This document shows, piece by piece, positions 42,633-51,653 of a DNA stretch of 59,370 nt (the first letter of the stretch is position 1; each line of letters begins with the position of its first letter). The DNA is taken from NCBI GenBank assembly GCA_021647885.1, contig JAKITV010000012.1, forward strand, positions 1 to 59,370. The letters are read 5' to 3'. The DNA is from Flavobacteriaceae bacterium (GTDB lineage: Bacteria; Bacteroidota; Bacteroidia; Flavobacteriales; Flavobacteriaceae). The notes under the pieces were generated by a model. The model saw only the letters and a list, made by a program, of their open reading frames with translations. It made no database searches and was not told the DNA's origin. Made by a program: the position numbers and the translations under genes.

Positions 42633-44237
42633 ATGAATCGTTTAATAAAATTAACATTCTTATTCAGTGCGCTATTTTTAGCATACTCATGTACTGATTT
42701 AGAAGAAATCTTAGAAGATGAGTTGACTAGTCAGTTTGCTGATGACGGTGTAACAGTAATAGAAGGTGCTACAGATGGTGGAATTTTACCTCCAGGGTCT
42801 TTATTAGCATCTTATAGTGGACTTAGAAATGGTACTGCAGGTCATGGCTCTTACTATTCTATACAAACCGTTTCTTCAGACGAACAAACTATTGGAGCAA
42901 AAGGTGGTGACTGGTTTGATGGTGGAATTTGGGTACGTATGCATCAGCATACTATTGGTTCGGCTAGTGGGCCAGTAAATGATACCTGGAATAATGCTTA
43001 TAATGGTATAGGTGAAGTAAATTTAGCACTTTCAGGAGATTTATCAGCTAACGAAACGGCTCAAGCTAAAACAGTTAGAGCATTTCACTATTTGAGGTTA
43101 TTAGATCTTTTTGGTAGAGTTAAAATAATAACAGCTCTAGGTGGTGATGCACCACAATCTGATAGAATTACAGTATTCAATTTTGTTGAAAGTGAATTGT
43201 TAGGTGTATTAGGCATAGCTGCTGTTACAGGTAGTATGGATTTATCAGGTAGTGCATTAGGTACTGGTTCAGAACCTTATATAGTCAATCAATTTGCTGT
43301 ACTGGGCTTATTAGCCAAACTCTATTTGAATGCCGAAGTATATACAGGTACTGCGCGTTATCAGGAAGCTGATTGGGCAGCTACTTATATTATAGATAAT
43401 GGTCCTTACCAATTATGTGGTGTAGGATGTTCAGTGCCTAATCTTGCCCAAAGACCTGACGTTGCTTCCGATCCTGATAATCTAGAAGGATACGCTGCTG
43501 TATTTGCGCCAAACAATCAGTTTAATCCAGAAATGATTTGGTCTATTCGTTATGATGAAGTTAGTGCTGGAGGCATGAATTTTAGTCAAATGAACTTACA
43601 TTATAGTTCTCAATTAACTTATGGATTAGATGCGCAACCTTGGAACGGATATCAAGTTCTGGAAGAATTTTATAATAGTTATGATGGCGCTGATGCTCGA
43701 AAAGAAGCTAATTTTTTAGTGGGACCTCAACAAGATTTTGGAGGTAATGCCTTACTTGATTTTGCTGCTGATGACCCTGATCTAGTACTGGATTATACTC
43801 CAGCTATTAATGAATTAGTACCTAATTCTATAAGACAAAGTGGAACACGTGCCAAAAAATTTAGTTTTCAATTATTTGGTAGACCTAATATGAACAACGA
43901 TTATCCTGTAGTTAGATTAGGAGATGTTTACTTGATGCGTGGCGAAGCTAGAGCTAGAGCTGCTGGCGACTGGAGTTTAGCAGGACCTGATGTTGATGTT
44001 ATAAGAAATAGAGCAGGTTTAGCGCCTATGGCCATTACTGCTGATAGTTTCCTTGCTGAAAGAGGCAGAGAGATGTTTCAAGAGGCTACTCGTAGAACTG
44101 ATCTTATTCGTTTTGGTAAATGGGGTGATTCTTGGTGGGAAAAAACAAACAGTGATGCATTCAGAACAGTGTTCCCTATTCCACAAAATCAAATCGATGC
44201 TTCTGGCGGAAGTTTAACTCAAAATTCAGGTTATTAG
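42633..44237 (+). CDS. SusD/RagB-like surface glycan-binding lipoprotein
   Basis: The 534-residue protein has a lipoprotein signal (Cys20 in LAYSCTD), a tetratricopeptide-like helical core (ETAQAKTVRAFHYLRLLDLFGRV, shown by its ends) and the SusD C-terminal part (YPVVRLGDVYLMRGEARARA, DLIRFGKW, FPIPQNQID). It forms the lid of the SusC transporter and binds the glycan at the cell surface. The partner susC is directly upstream. The unit ends at a strong terminator 26 bases after the stop. Confidence 0.95.
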   Translation: MNRLIKLTFLFSALFLAYSCTDLEEILEDELTSQFADDGVTVIEGATDGGILPPGSLLASYSGLRNGTAGHGSYYSIQTVSSDEQTIGAKGGDWFDGGIWVRMHQHTIGSASGPVNDTWNNAYNGIGEVNLALSGDLSANETAQAKTVRAFHYLRLLDLFGRVKIITALGGDAPQSDRITVFNFVESELLGVLGIAAVTGSMDLSGSALGTGSEPYIVNQFAVLGLLAKLYLNAEVYTGTARYQEADWAATYIIDNGPYQLCGVGCSVPNLAQRPDVASDPDNLEGYAAVFAPNNQFNPEMIWSIRYDEVSAGGMNFSQMNLHYSSQLTYGLDAQPWNGYQVLEEFYNSYDGADARKEANFLVGPQQDFGGNALLDFAADDPDLVLDYTPAINELVPNSIRQSGTRAKKFSFQLFGRPNMNNDYPVVRLGDVYLMRGEARARAAGDWSLAGPDVDVIRNRAGLAPMAITADSFLAERGREMFQEATRRTDLIRFGKWGDSWWEKTNSDAFRTVFPIPQNQIDASGGSLTQNSGY

Positions 44238-44263
44238 TTTGAATTAAGTTTATAACACAAGTG

Positions 44264-44298
44264 AAAAAAGGGTTGTTCTTTGTGAACAACCCTTTTTT
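44264..44298 (+). terminator. Terminator of susCD
   Basis: AAAAAAGGGTTGTTC (44264-44278) pairs perfectly with GAACAACCCTTTTTT (44284-44298) around a five-base loop. The T run makes it a standard intrinsic terminator, separating susCD from the next genes. Confidence 0.9.
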
Positions 44299-44314
44299 AT
44301 ACATTGATAATACG

Positions 44315-44349
44315 TAAGTAAATATAATTAATCTAATTATATTTACTTA
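44315..44349. promoter_or_regulatory. Perfect 35-base dyad upstream of the CRTAC1-like operon
   Basis: TAAGTAAATATAATTA (44315-44330), spacer ATC, and its exact reverse complement (44334-44349). It lies 17 bases after the susCD terminator and 75 bases before the start of the first CRTAC1-like gene. It has no GC core or T tail, so a binding site for a dimeric regulator is more likely than a second terminator. The regulator is unknown and the sequence is not that of the LacI dyads. Confidence 0.5.
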
Positions 44350-44423
44350 GCATTATTTTCTATATAAAGCGTTAAACATTATATATTTTTAGTTATGTAT
44401 AATGAATTTTAAAACAAATCTTA

Positions 44424-47400
44424 ATGAAGAACCTCTTCTTTTTTTTAATACTAATACTAATATTACTTTCATGTAAAGAAGAAAATAAAAAAGACACTTC
44501 TTTGTTCGTGCTTAAAGATTCTTCAATAGGTATTTCATTTGAGAATACATTAACCTATACAGAGTCATTTAACCCTTATATATATCGCAATTTTTACAAT
44601 GGAGGTGGTGTAGCAATTGGAGATATTAATAATGATGGTCTAGAAGATATTTATTTCACTGGTAACATGGTAGATAATAAATTGTATTTAAATAAAGGAA
44701 ATTGGCAATTCGAAGATATAACACTTAAGGCCCAAGTTTCCTGTCCAGATGTTTGGTCAACTGGTGTAACATTTGTAGATATAAATGGAGATGGGTTTTT
44801 AGATATTTATGTTTGTAAATCAGGAAAACCCGGTGGCTCAAATAGGCACAATGAGCTTTTTATTAATAATGGAGATCTTACATTCACTGAATCTTCAAAA
44901 GAATATGGATTAGATGTTGAAGGTTTATCAATACATGCCGCATTTTTTGATTACGACAAGGATGGAGACCTTGATTGTTATATTTTAAACAACTCTATTA
45001 AATCAATTGGTGCCTATGACCTCATTAAAGATCAAAGAACAATACCAGATGAAACTGGTGGTGGCAATAAATTCTTTCGAAATGACAATGGCAAGTTTAC
45101 AGATATTACTGTTGAAGCGGGTATTTATACAAGTAAAATTGGGTTTGGACTTGGTATAACTTTAGGAGATTTTAATAATGATGATTGGACTGATATATTT
45201 ATATCTAATGATTTTTTTGAGAAAGACTATTTATATATAAATGACACAAAAGGTGGGTTTAAAGAACAATTAGAGGATTATTTTGAATCAATATCTATGG
45301 GATCTATGGGTGCAGATTTAGCAGATTTAGACAATGACCTCCGTACTGATTTATTGGTTACTGAAATGTTACCAGCAACACATGAAAGACAAAAAACGAA
45401 AACTATATTTGCGTCTTGGGATAAACAGGAACTTGCAAAACGACAAGGCTATTTCAATCAATTTTCAAGAAATACACTTCAAAGAAATTTAGGTAATGGT
45501 AGTTTTATGGAATTAGGGAGAAAAGCTAATGTTTCCGCAACTGAATGGAGTTGGAGTGCCTTAATATTTGATATGGATAATGATGGATTAAAAGATATTT
45601 TTATAAGTAATGGAATTTATAAAGATTTACTAGATAGAGATTATCTCACTTATGAAGCAAATGACGAGACTATTAAAAACCGAATAAATAGTAATGAGAA
45701 AGAAGTTATTAAAAAATTAATAGACGCAATGCCTTCTAGTGCAGTTCCAAATGCAATTTTTCGTAATCTGGATAATTTTAATTTTGAAAATAAAAGTAAA
45801 GACTGGGGGTTAAACCTTCCTAGTTTTAGTAATGGTAGTGCTTATGGAGATCTTGACAATGATGGAGATCTTGACATTGTTGTAAATAATGTAAACATGC
45901 CGTCTTTTATTTATGAAAATACAACCGATACATTAACGCATAGAAGTATTACATTAAAATTATCTCAGAAAGGTAAAAACCCTAATGGTATAGGAGCAAA
46001 AGTGATAATTAAATATGGTAATGAAACAATGGCTTATGTAGAAAATTATACCTCTAGAGGATTTCAAAGTAGTGTTTCTTCTAAAGTTCATTTTGGTTTA
46101 GGAAACACAAAAAAAATAGATTCACTTTGGTTAAAATGGCCAGATGGATCCACAACAGTTTTAACAAATTTACCAACAAATAAAACCTACACTATTGAGC
46201 AGCCAACAAAAGGAGATAGTATTTATAAACGATTAAATTATATTACCGAAAAATCAATTACTGGAAATGTAAATCCTTTATTCAACTTTAAGCATAAAGA
46301 AAATATTTATATTGATTTTAATAATGAAAGATTATTAACTCAAATGTATAGTAATGAAGGTCCTGCTTTTGCTAGCGAAGATATTAATGGAGATGGTAAA
46401 GTTGATTTTTTTGTTGGAGGAGCAAAAAACCAATCAGGAAAGTTATTCATATCATCTGAGAAAGGATACGATGAAATAAGTACCCCTTTTGCGGATGAAA
46501 TAAATTCAGAAGATGTAGATGCTATTTTTTTTGATGGCGACAATGATGGTGATATGGATTTGTATGTCTGCCATGGAGGTAAAGCTTTCTCACCCTATTC
46601 AATAGCATTGAATGATTCGTATTATATAAATGAAAATAATACTTTTACAAAGGCCAAAAACTCACCTTCTTTTCCAATTACGATTAGTTCTTCTGTTGTG
46701 AAAGCTGCTGATTATGATAATGATGGAGACCTAGATTTGTTTGTTGGTGAGAGATTTAAAACGAATACATATGGACTGCCAGGATCAGGATATATCTTGG
46801 TAAATGATGGACAAGGAAACTTTAAACCTTCAAAAAACAATATACTTCAGGATATAGGTATGATAACTGACGCTAGCTGGACAGATATTAATAATGATGG
46901 GTGGATGGATTTGATTGTTTTAGGAGAATGGATGCCTATTAAAATATATATTAATTTTAATTCTAAACTAGTAGATAAAAGCGATTCTTATAATCTTACT
47001 AATACGTCTGGACTTTGGACTTCTATGGAGCTAATAGATGTAGATGGAGATGGAGATCAGGATATTGTAGCTGGTAATATCGGTCTTAATAATTTCTTTG
47101 AGGCAGATATGAGAATGTATGTATCTGATTTTGATAATAATGGATTTAAAGAACAAATAATTTGTAAGAAAGGAGTGGATGGTTATTATCCAATTGTTGA
47201 TAAAGATGAGTTGATTTCACAAATTCCATCTCTTAAAAAGAAATTATTATACTATAAAGATTATGCTAAGTCAAATATGAAATCTATTTTTTCTGAAAAA
47301 GTACTAAATAGTGCATATTTTCTTGATTTAAAAATATTAGAAAGCTCTGTATTCTTTAATGAAAATGGTATATTTGATCGTGAAGAACTCCCAAATGAAA

Positions 47401-47696
47401 TACAGTATGCGCCAGTATACACAATCAGTTCAACTGATTTAAATGGAGATGGTTATATGGATTTATTTTTTGGAGGAAATCAATATTTAGTTAAACCCCA
47501 ATTTGGAAGTTATGATGCATCAAAAGGCTGGGCGCTGTTTGGTCCTTTTTTATCAAAGAAAGAAAAACACAAAGTATTTTCACTCGATATAAAAGGGCAA
47601 ATTAGAAACCTTAAATGGGTTAACTATAACCAAAAAAAAATATTAATTGCTCTCATAAATAATGAAAACACAGTGTTTAAAACTTTTATAGAATGA
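44424..47696 (+). CDS. CRTAC1-like FG-GAP/VCBS repeat lipoprotein with ASPIC/UnbV domain, copy 1
   Basis: The 1,090-residue protein has a lipoprotein signal (Cys17 in LLSCKEE). The first half holds six or more FG-GAP/VCBS blades (GDINNDGLEDIYFTGN, DYDKDGDLDCYILNN, DMDNDGLKDIFISNG, DLDNDGDLDIVVNN); each Dx[DN]xDGxxD loop should bind Ca2+. An ASPIC/UnbV domain follows near residues 520-590 (SRGFQSSVSSKVHFGLG, WPDGS). The second half, starting after SNEGPAFASEDINGDGK, has a further set of blades. Such proteins are surface lipoproteins in Bacteroidota, often next to susCD. They may bind glycan or protein ligands; activity unknown. It is the first of three paralogues. Confidence 0.88.
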   Translation: MKNLFFFLILILILLSCKEENKKDTSLFVLKDSSIGISFENTLTYTESFNPYIYRNFYNGGGVAIGDINNDGLEDIYFTGNMVDNKLYLNKGNWQFEDITLKAQVSCPDVWSTGVTFVDINGDGFLDIYVCKSGKPGGSNRHNELFINNGDLTFTESSKEYGLDVEGLSIHAAFFDYDKDGDLDCYILNNSIKSIGAYDLIKDQRTIPDETGGGNKFFRNDNGKFTDITVEAGIYTSKIGFGLGITLGDFNNDDWTDIFISNDFFEKDYLYINDTKGGFKEQLEDYFESISMGSMGADLADLDNDLRTDLLVTEMLPATHERQKTKTIFASWDKQELAKRQGYFNQFSRNTLQRNLGNGSFMELGRKANVSATEWSWSALIFDMDNDGLKDIFISNGIYKDLLDRDYLTYEANDETIKNRINSNEKEVIKKLIDAMPSSAVPNAIFRNLDNFNFENKSKDWGLNLPSFSNGSAYGDLDNDGDLDIVVNNVNMPSFIYENTTDTLTHRSITLKLSQKGKNPNGIGAKVIIKYGNETMAYVENYTSRGFQSSVSSKVHFGLGNTKKIDSLWLKWPDGSTTVLTNLPTNKTYTIEQPTKGDSIYKRLNYITEKSITGNVNPLFNFKHKENIYIDFNNERLLTQMYSNEGPAFASEDINGDGKVDFFVGGAKNQSGKLFISSEKGYDEISTPFADEINSEDVDAIFFDGDNDGDMDLYVCHGGKAFSPYSIALNDSYYINENNTFTKAKNSPSFPITISSSVVKAADYDNDGDLDLFVGERFKTNTYGLPGSGYILVNDGQGNFKPSKNNILQDIGMITDASWTDINNDGWMDLIVLGEWMPIKIYINFNSKLVDKSDSYNLTNTSGLWTSMELIDVDGDGDQDIVAGNIGLNNFFEADMRMYVSDFDNNGFKEQIICKKGVDGYYPIVDKDELISQIPSLKKKLLYYKDYAKSNMKSIFSEKVLNSAYFLDLKILESSVFFNENGIFDREELPNEIQYAPVYTISSTDLNGDGYMDLFFGGNQYLVKPQFGSYDASKGWALFGPFLSKKEKHKVFSLDIKGQIRNLKWVNYNQKKILIALINNENTVFKTFIE

Positions 47697-48265
47697 ATTT
47701 TAGAGTTTATATACCAATCCTTTTGATACTACTTGTTAGCTGCTCTGAATCTAAATATTCTATGCTTGTTAAAACAGAAATGGCTAAGAACATCGTGAAT
47801 GATTCACTCATGTTCGGAATGAAATTTGGTGAGACCAGACAAGATTTTTATGATCAATGTTGGAAATTAAATAATGAAGGAATCATTATGCAAGGACCTA
47901 GCAATGAATTTGTTAGATATGACCTCCCTATTAAAGAAGGAGAAAGCTCTACGAATGCAATAACCATGCTTTTTTATGGAGTTTTTGACGAAGACAAAAT
48001 TATGACTGGAATGGATTTGAGATTTTCTTATGTAGCTTGGTCTCTATGGAATGAATCTCTTCATGCTAATAAGTTGCTGCCTGCTATTAAAGATTCACTT
48101 GAATCATGGTATCCAGGAAATGATTTTACTCAAGTAAGATTAAAAAAAACCAAGAAAGATATATTTGTGAAAGTGGATGGTAATCGTCGTATAATTATTG
48201 AACCTTTGGTTAATAATAAAGATGTCAACGCAAGAATTGATGATCTTAGATATGTCCTCGACTAA
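47693..48265 (+). CDS. Small lipoprotein of unknown function
   Basis: The 190-residue protein has a lipoprotein signal (Cys17 in LLVSCSE) and a mixed alpha/beta composition (MFGMKFGETRQDFYDQCWKLN; ITMLFYGVFDEDK; SLESWYPGNDFTQVRL). I do not recognise a family. It starts within the last codon of the first CRTAC1-like gene (ATGA overlap) and is followed 20 bases later by the second, so it must be made with them. A role as periplasmic or surface partner of these proteins is inferred from position only. Confidence 0.65.
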   Translation: MNFRVYIPILLILLVSCSESKYSMLVKTEMAKNIVNDSLMFGMKFGETRQDFYDQCWKLNNEGIIMQGPSNEFVRYDLPIKEGESSTNAITMLFYGVFDEDKIMTGMDLRFSYVAWSLWNESLHANKLLPAIKDSLESWYPGNDFTQVRLKKTKKDIFVKVDGNRRIIIEPLVNNKDVNARIDDLRYVLD

Positions 48266-48285
48266 ATATTAAGAAGTAAAACCTT

Positions 48286-51200
48286 ATGACTTATAACAGA
48301 ATATTAATTGTTTTTCTGCTTGTTTTGAATATTTCATGTTCAACAGACAAGAAAGAATCTCGAAAAGTTTTTGAATTGTTAGACGAATCACAAACTGGTA
48401 TTGATTTTTCTAATAACCTCACATTTACTAATGATTTTAACGTATACAAATATCGTAATTTTTATAATGGTGGAGGCGTTGCAATCGGGGACATAAATAA
48501 TGATAGTTTACCAGATATCTATTTTACTTCAAATCAAAAGCAAAATAAATTGTACCTCAATCTTGGTAATTTTCAATTTGAAGATATTACAAATGAAGCT
48601 CAAGTTGGAGGTGCCAAACCTTGGTCAACGGGAGTGACTATGGTTGATATTTATGCAGATGGATATTTAGATATTTATGTGTGCAATTCGGGAGATATTA
48701 ATGGAGAAAACAAACAAAACGAACTTTTTATTAACAATGGTGACCAAACTTTTACTGAAAAAGCGGCTGAATATAATTTGGCTGATAAAGGATTCTCCAC
48801 ACATGCATCGTTTTTTGATTATGACAAAGATGGTGATTTAGATGTGTACATATTAAATAACTCGTATCAAGCCATTGGCAGTTTTGACTTAAGGCGAAAT
48901 GAACGCCCCAATAGAGACTTGCTAGGAGGTGATAAGTTAATGGAAAACAGAGATGGAAAGTTTTATGATGTTAGTGAAGAATCTGGTATTTATGGTAGTG
49001 TAGTTGGGTTTGGCCTTGGAGTAACTGTGGGAGATGTTAATAATGATGGTTGGGAAGATATTTATGTTTCCAATGACTTTTTTGAGCGTGATTACTTATA
49101 CATAAATAATAAAAATGGCACTTTTTCAGAGAGACTTGAAAATCAAATGAATGCTATAAGCGGAGCTTCGATGGGTGCTGATATGGCGGATATTAATAAC
49201 GATGGCTATAACGATATATTTGTTACAGATATGCTCCCTTCAGAATACCAACGTTTAAAGACAGTTACAACTTTTGAAGATTGGAATAAATATCAATTAA
49301 AAGTTAATAGTGGTTACCATCACCAATTTACACGAAATACGTTTCAGTTAAACAATCAAAATAATTCGTTTAGTGAAATTGGCAGATTAAGTGGCGTTGA
49401 AGCTTCAGATTGGAGTTGGGGAGCACTTATTTTTGATATGGATAATGATGGGCTAAAAGATCTTTTTATTGCAAACGGGATTTATAAAGACCTTACAAAT
49501 CAAGATTATCTTCAATATATTTCTAATGAAGAAGTAATAAAATCTATAATAGCAAATAATGAAGTAGATTATAAAAGATTAATTGAAATAATTCCTTCAA
49601 AAATGGTTAAAAATCATGCCTATAAAAATTTGGGGGAACTTGTATTTGATAGTTACAAAGAATCTGGTTTATTAACTGAAAGCTTTTCTAACGGTGCAGC
49701 TTATGGAGATTTAGATAATGATGGTGATCTTGACCTTGTGGTAAATAATTTGAACATGAAAGCTTTTGTGTACAGAAATACAACTACCGAAAAAGGGAAG
49801 GCAAATTTTATTAAACTTGTACTAAAAGGAGAAAATAAAAACACGAATGCTGTTGGAGCAAAAGTAGAAATTTTAAACTACAACCTTTCTATCGAAAATC
49901 AGCCCGCTAGAGGATTTCAATCTAGCATGGATCCTAGAATTAATTTTGGATTACAAAGCAGTGATCCAATTACAATAAAGATAACTTGGCCTTCTGGTAA
50001 AAAGACCATATTAAAAAATGTGAAAGTTAATCAAACTTTATTTTTATCTGAATCTGACAGTCAAATAGCTTCCAATAATGATTATGATAAAAGTGAAGAG
50101 ATATTTCAAAAAGTAAAATTAAATATTGATTTTATACATAATGAAAATAAATTTGTTGATTTTCATCGAAACCGTTTATTAAACCATATGAATAGTACCG
50201 AAGGTCCAAAAATGTCAATGGCTGATGTTAATGGTGATGGTTTTCAAGATGTTTTTATTGGAGGATCAAAGAGTTACGCGGCAAAAATATTGTTAGGTAG
50301 TTCTGAAGGGTTTGTAGTAACTAAATCCGCAATTTTTGATAAAAATAAAAACTCAGAAGATAGTTCTAGTTTGTTTTTTGATGCAGATAATGATGGTGAT
50401 TTGGATTTATATGTATGTAGTGGTGGCGTAGAGTTTTCTCAATATTCTAATGCTTTTTTAGATAGATTATATTTTAATGACGGTAAGGGTAATTTTGAAT
50501 TAGCCGACCAAAAACTTCCATCAACAAATTCTGTGCATAGCACATCAATAGTTATATCATCCGATATTGATAATGATGGCGATTTAGATCTTTTTGTTGG
50601 TGAAAGAATAGTACCACTAAAATATGGGGTTCCTTGTTCTGGGTTTATACTTGAAAATGATGGAAAAGGAAACTTTACTGATATCACAGAACTTAAATCT
50701 AATGATCTCAATAATATAGGAATGATTACAGATGCTGTTTTTCAAGACCTAGATAATGATGGTGATGATGATTTGATAATTGTAGGTGAATTTATGGGAG
50801 TAGAAATATTTGTAAACGAAAAAGGAGCATTCACTAAGAAAAAAGACAATGCAATTTCAGAATTAAAGGGTTGGTGGAATACCATTCATCAAGTAGATTT
50901 AGATAATGATGGTGACCTAGATTTAATTTTAGGAAATCATGGTTTGAATAGTATATTTAAAGCTAGTAAAGAAAAACCCATTACCTTGTTTTCTAAAGAT
51001 TTTGATAATAATGGTTTTATGGATCCTATATTGGCTTTTAGGTCTACCAACGGAAAGGATTACCCTTACGCACTTAGGCATAATTTAATAGACCAGATTA
51101 AATCATTAAAAAAGAAATTTCCTGATTATGAGTCTTTTAAAGATGCTGATATGACAACTATTTTTAGTTCTGAACAATTGGCCGAGACCAATAAATTAGA

Positions 51201-51558
51201 GGTTAATACACTGTCTTCGATAATATTAATTAATAATGGAAATTTTAATTTTGAAGTAAAACAACTCCCAAAAGAAGCACAGTTTTCACCTATTTATGCA
51301 ATAGTTACAGATGATTTCGATAATGATGGAGACCAAGATATTGTTTTAGGAGGGAATCTTTATAATGTCAAACCAGAAGTTGGGAGGTATGATGCAACCT
51401 ATGGTGTTTATTTAGAAAATGATGGACAACTAAATTTTAAAACTTACAAAAACGGGAAAGGATTTACGTTAAATGGAGAAATTCGAGATTTTGTTATTAA
51501 TAACAAAAAACTCATTGTTGCCAGAAATAGTGATTCATTAACAATATTTAAATATTAA
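48286..51558 (+). CDS. CRTAC1-like FG-GAP/VCBS repeat lipoprotein with ASPIC/UnbV domain, copy 2
   Basis: The 1,090-residue protein has a lipoprotein signal (Cys18 in NISCSTD) and the same layout as its neighbours: FG-GAP blades (GDINNDSLPDIYFTSN, DYDKDGDLDVYILNN, DMDNDGLKDLFIANG, DLDNDGDLDLVVNN), an ASPIC/UnbV domain (ARGFQSSMDPRINFGL, WPSGK), then STEGPKMSMADVNGDG and a second blade set. Protein identity to copy 1 is plainly high in the motifs but the linkers differ, so this is an old duplication and not an assembly repeat. It should be anchored to the cell surface or outer membrane. Confidence 0.88.
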   Translation: MTYNRILIVFLLVLNISCSTDKKESRKVFELLDESQTGIDFSNNLTFTNDFNVYKYRNFYNGGGVAIGDINNDSLPDIYFTSNQKQNKLYLNLGNFQFEDITNEAQVGGAKPWSTGVTMVDIYADGYLDIYVCNSGDINGENKQNELFINNGDQTFTEKAAEYNLADKGFSTHASFFDYDKDGDLDVYILNNSYQAIGSFDLRRNERPNRDLLGGDKLMENRDGKFYDVSEESGIYGSVVGFGLGVTVGDVNNDGWEDIYVSNDFFERDYLYINNKNGTFSERLENQMNAISGASMGADMADINNDGYNDIFVTDMLPSEYQRLKTVTTFEDWNKYQLKVNSGYHHQFTRNTFQLNNQNNSFSEIGRLSGVEASDWSWGALIFDMDNDGLKDLFIANGIYKDLTNQDYLQYISNEEVIKSIIANNEVDYKRLIEIIPSKMVKNHAYKNLGELVFDSYKESGLLTESFSNGAAYGDLDNDGDLDLVVNNLNMKAFVYRNTTTEKGKANFIKLVLKGENKNTNAVGAKVEILNYNLSIENQPARGFQSSMDPRINFGLQSSDPITIKITWPSGKKTILKNVKVNQTLFLSESDSQIASNNDYDKSEEIFQKVKLNIDFIHNENKFVDFHRNRLLNHMNSTEGPKMSMADVNGDGFQDVFIGGSKSYAAKILLGSSEGFVVTKSAIFDKNKNSEDSSSLFFDADNDGDLDLYVCSGGVEFSQYSNAFLDRLYFNDGKGNFELADQKLPSTNSVHSTSIVISSDIDNDGDLDLFVGERIVPLKYGVPCSGFILENDGKGNFTDITELKSNDLNNIGMITDAVFQDLDNDGDDDLIIVGEFMGVEIFVNEKGAFTKKKDNAISELKGWWNTIHQVDLDNDGDLDLILGNHGLNSIFKASKEKPITLFSKDFDNNGFMDPILAFRSTNGKDYPYALRHNLIDQIKSLKKKFPDYESFKDADMTTIFSSEQLAETNKLEVNTLSSIILINNGNFNFEVKQLPKEAQFSPIYAIVTDDFDNDGDQDIVLGGNLYNVKPEVGRYDATYGVYLENDGQLNFKTYKNGKGFTLNGEIRDFVINNKKLIVARNSDSLTIFKY

Positions 51559-51561
51559 AAA

Positions 51562-51653
51562 ATGAAACATCCATGTCAAAAATTTTATATGTAATAAAAT
51601 GATTAAAAGGATGTTCCATGTGACCAATAAAAAACAATAAAAACAAACACATG
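51562..51653 (+). repeat. Leader element, copy C (upstream of third CRTAC1-like gene)
   Basis: It starts ATGAAAC-ATC-CATGT, has AATGATTAA and CCATGTGACC as in copy A, and ends AAAAACAATAAA + AACAAACACATGAAA with the start codon at 51651. The upstream ATG (51562) opens a 10-codon peptide, MKHPCQKFYM. The spacing from upstream ATG to start codon is 89 bases, against 90 in copy A. The central core is poorly kept. Confidence 0.45.
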
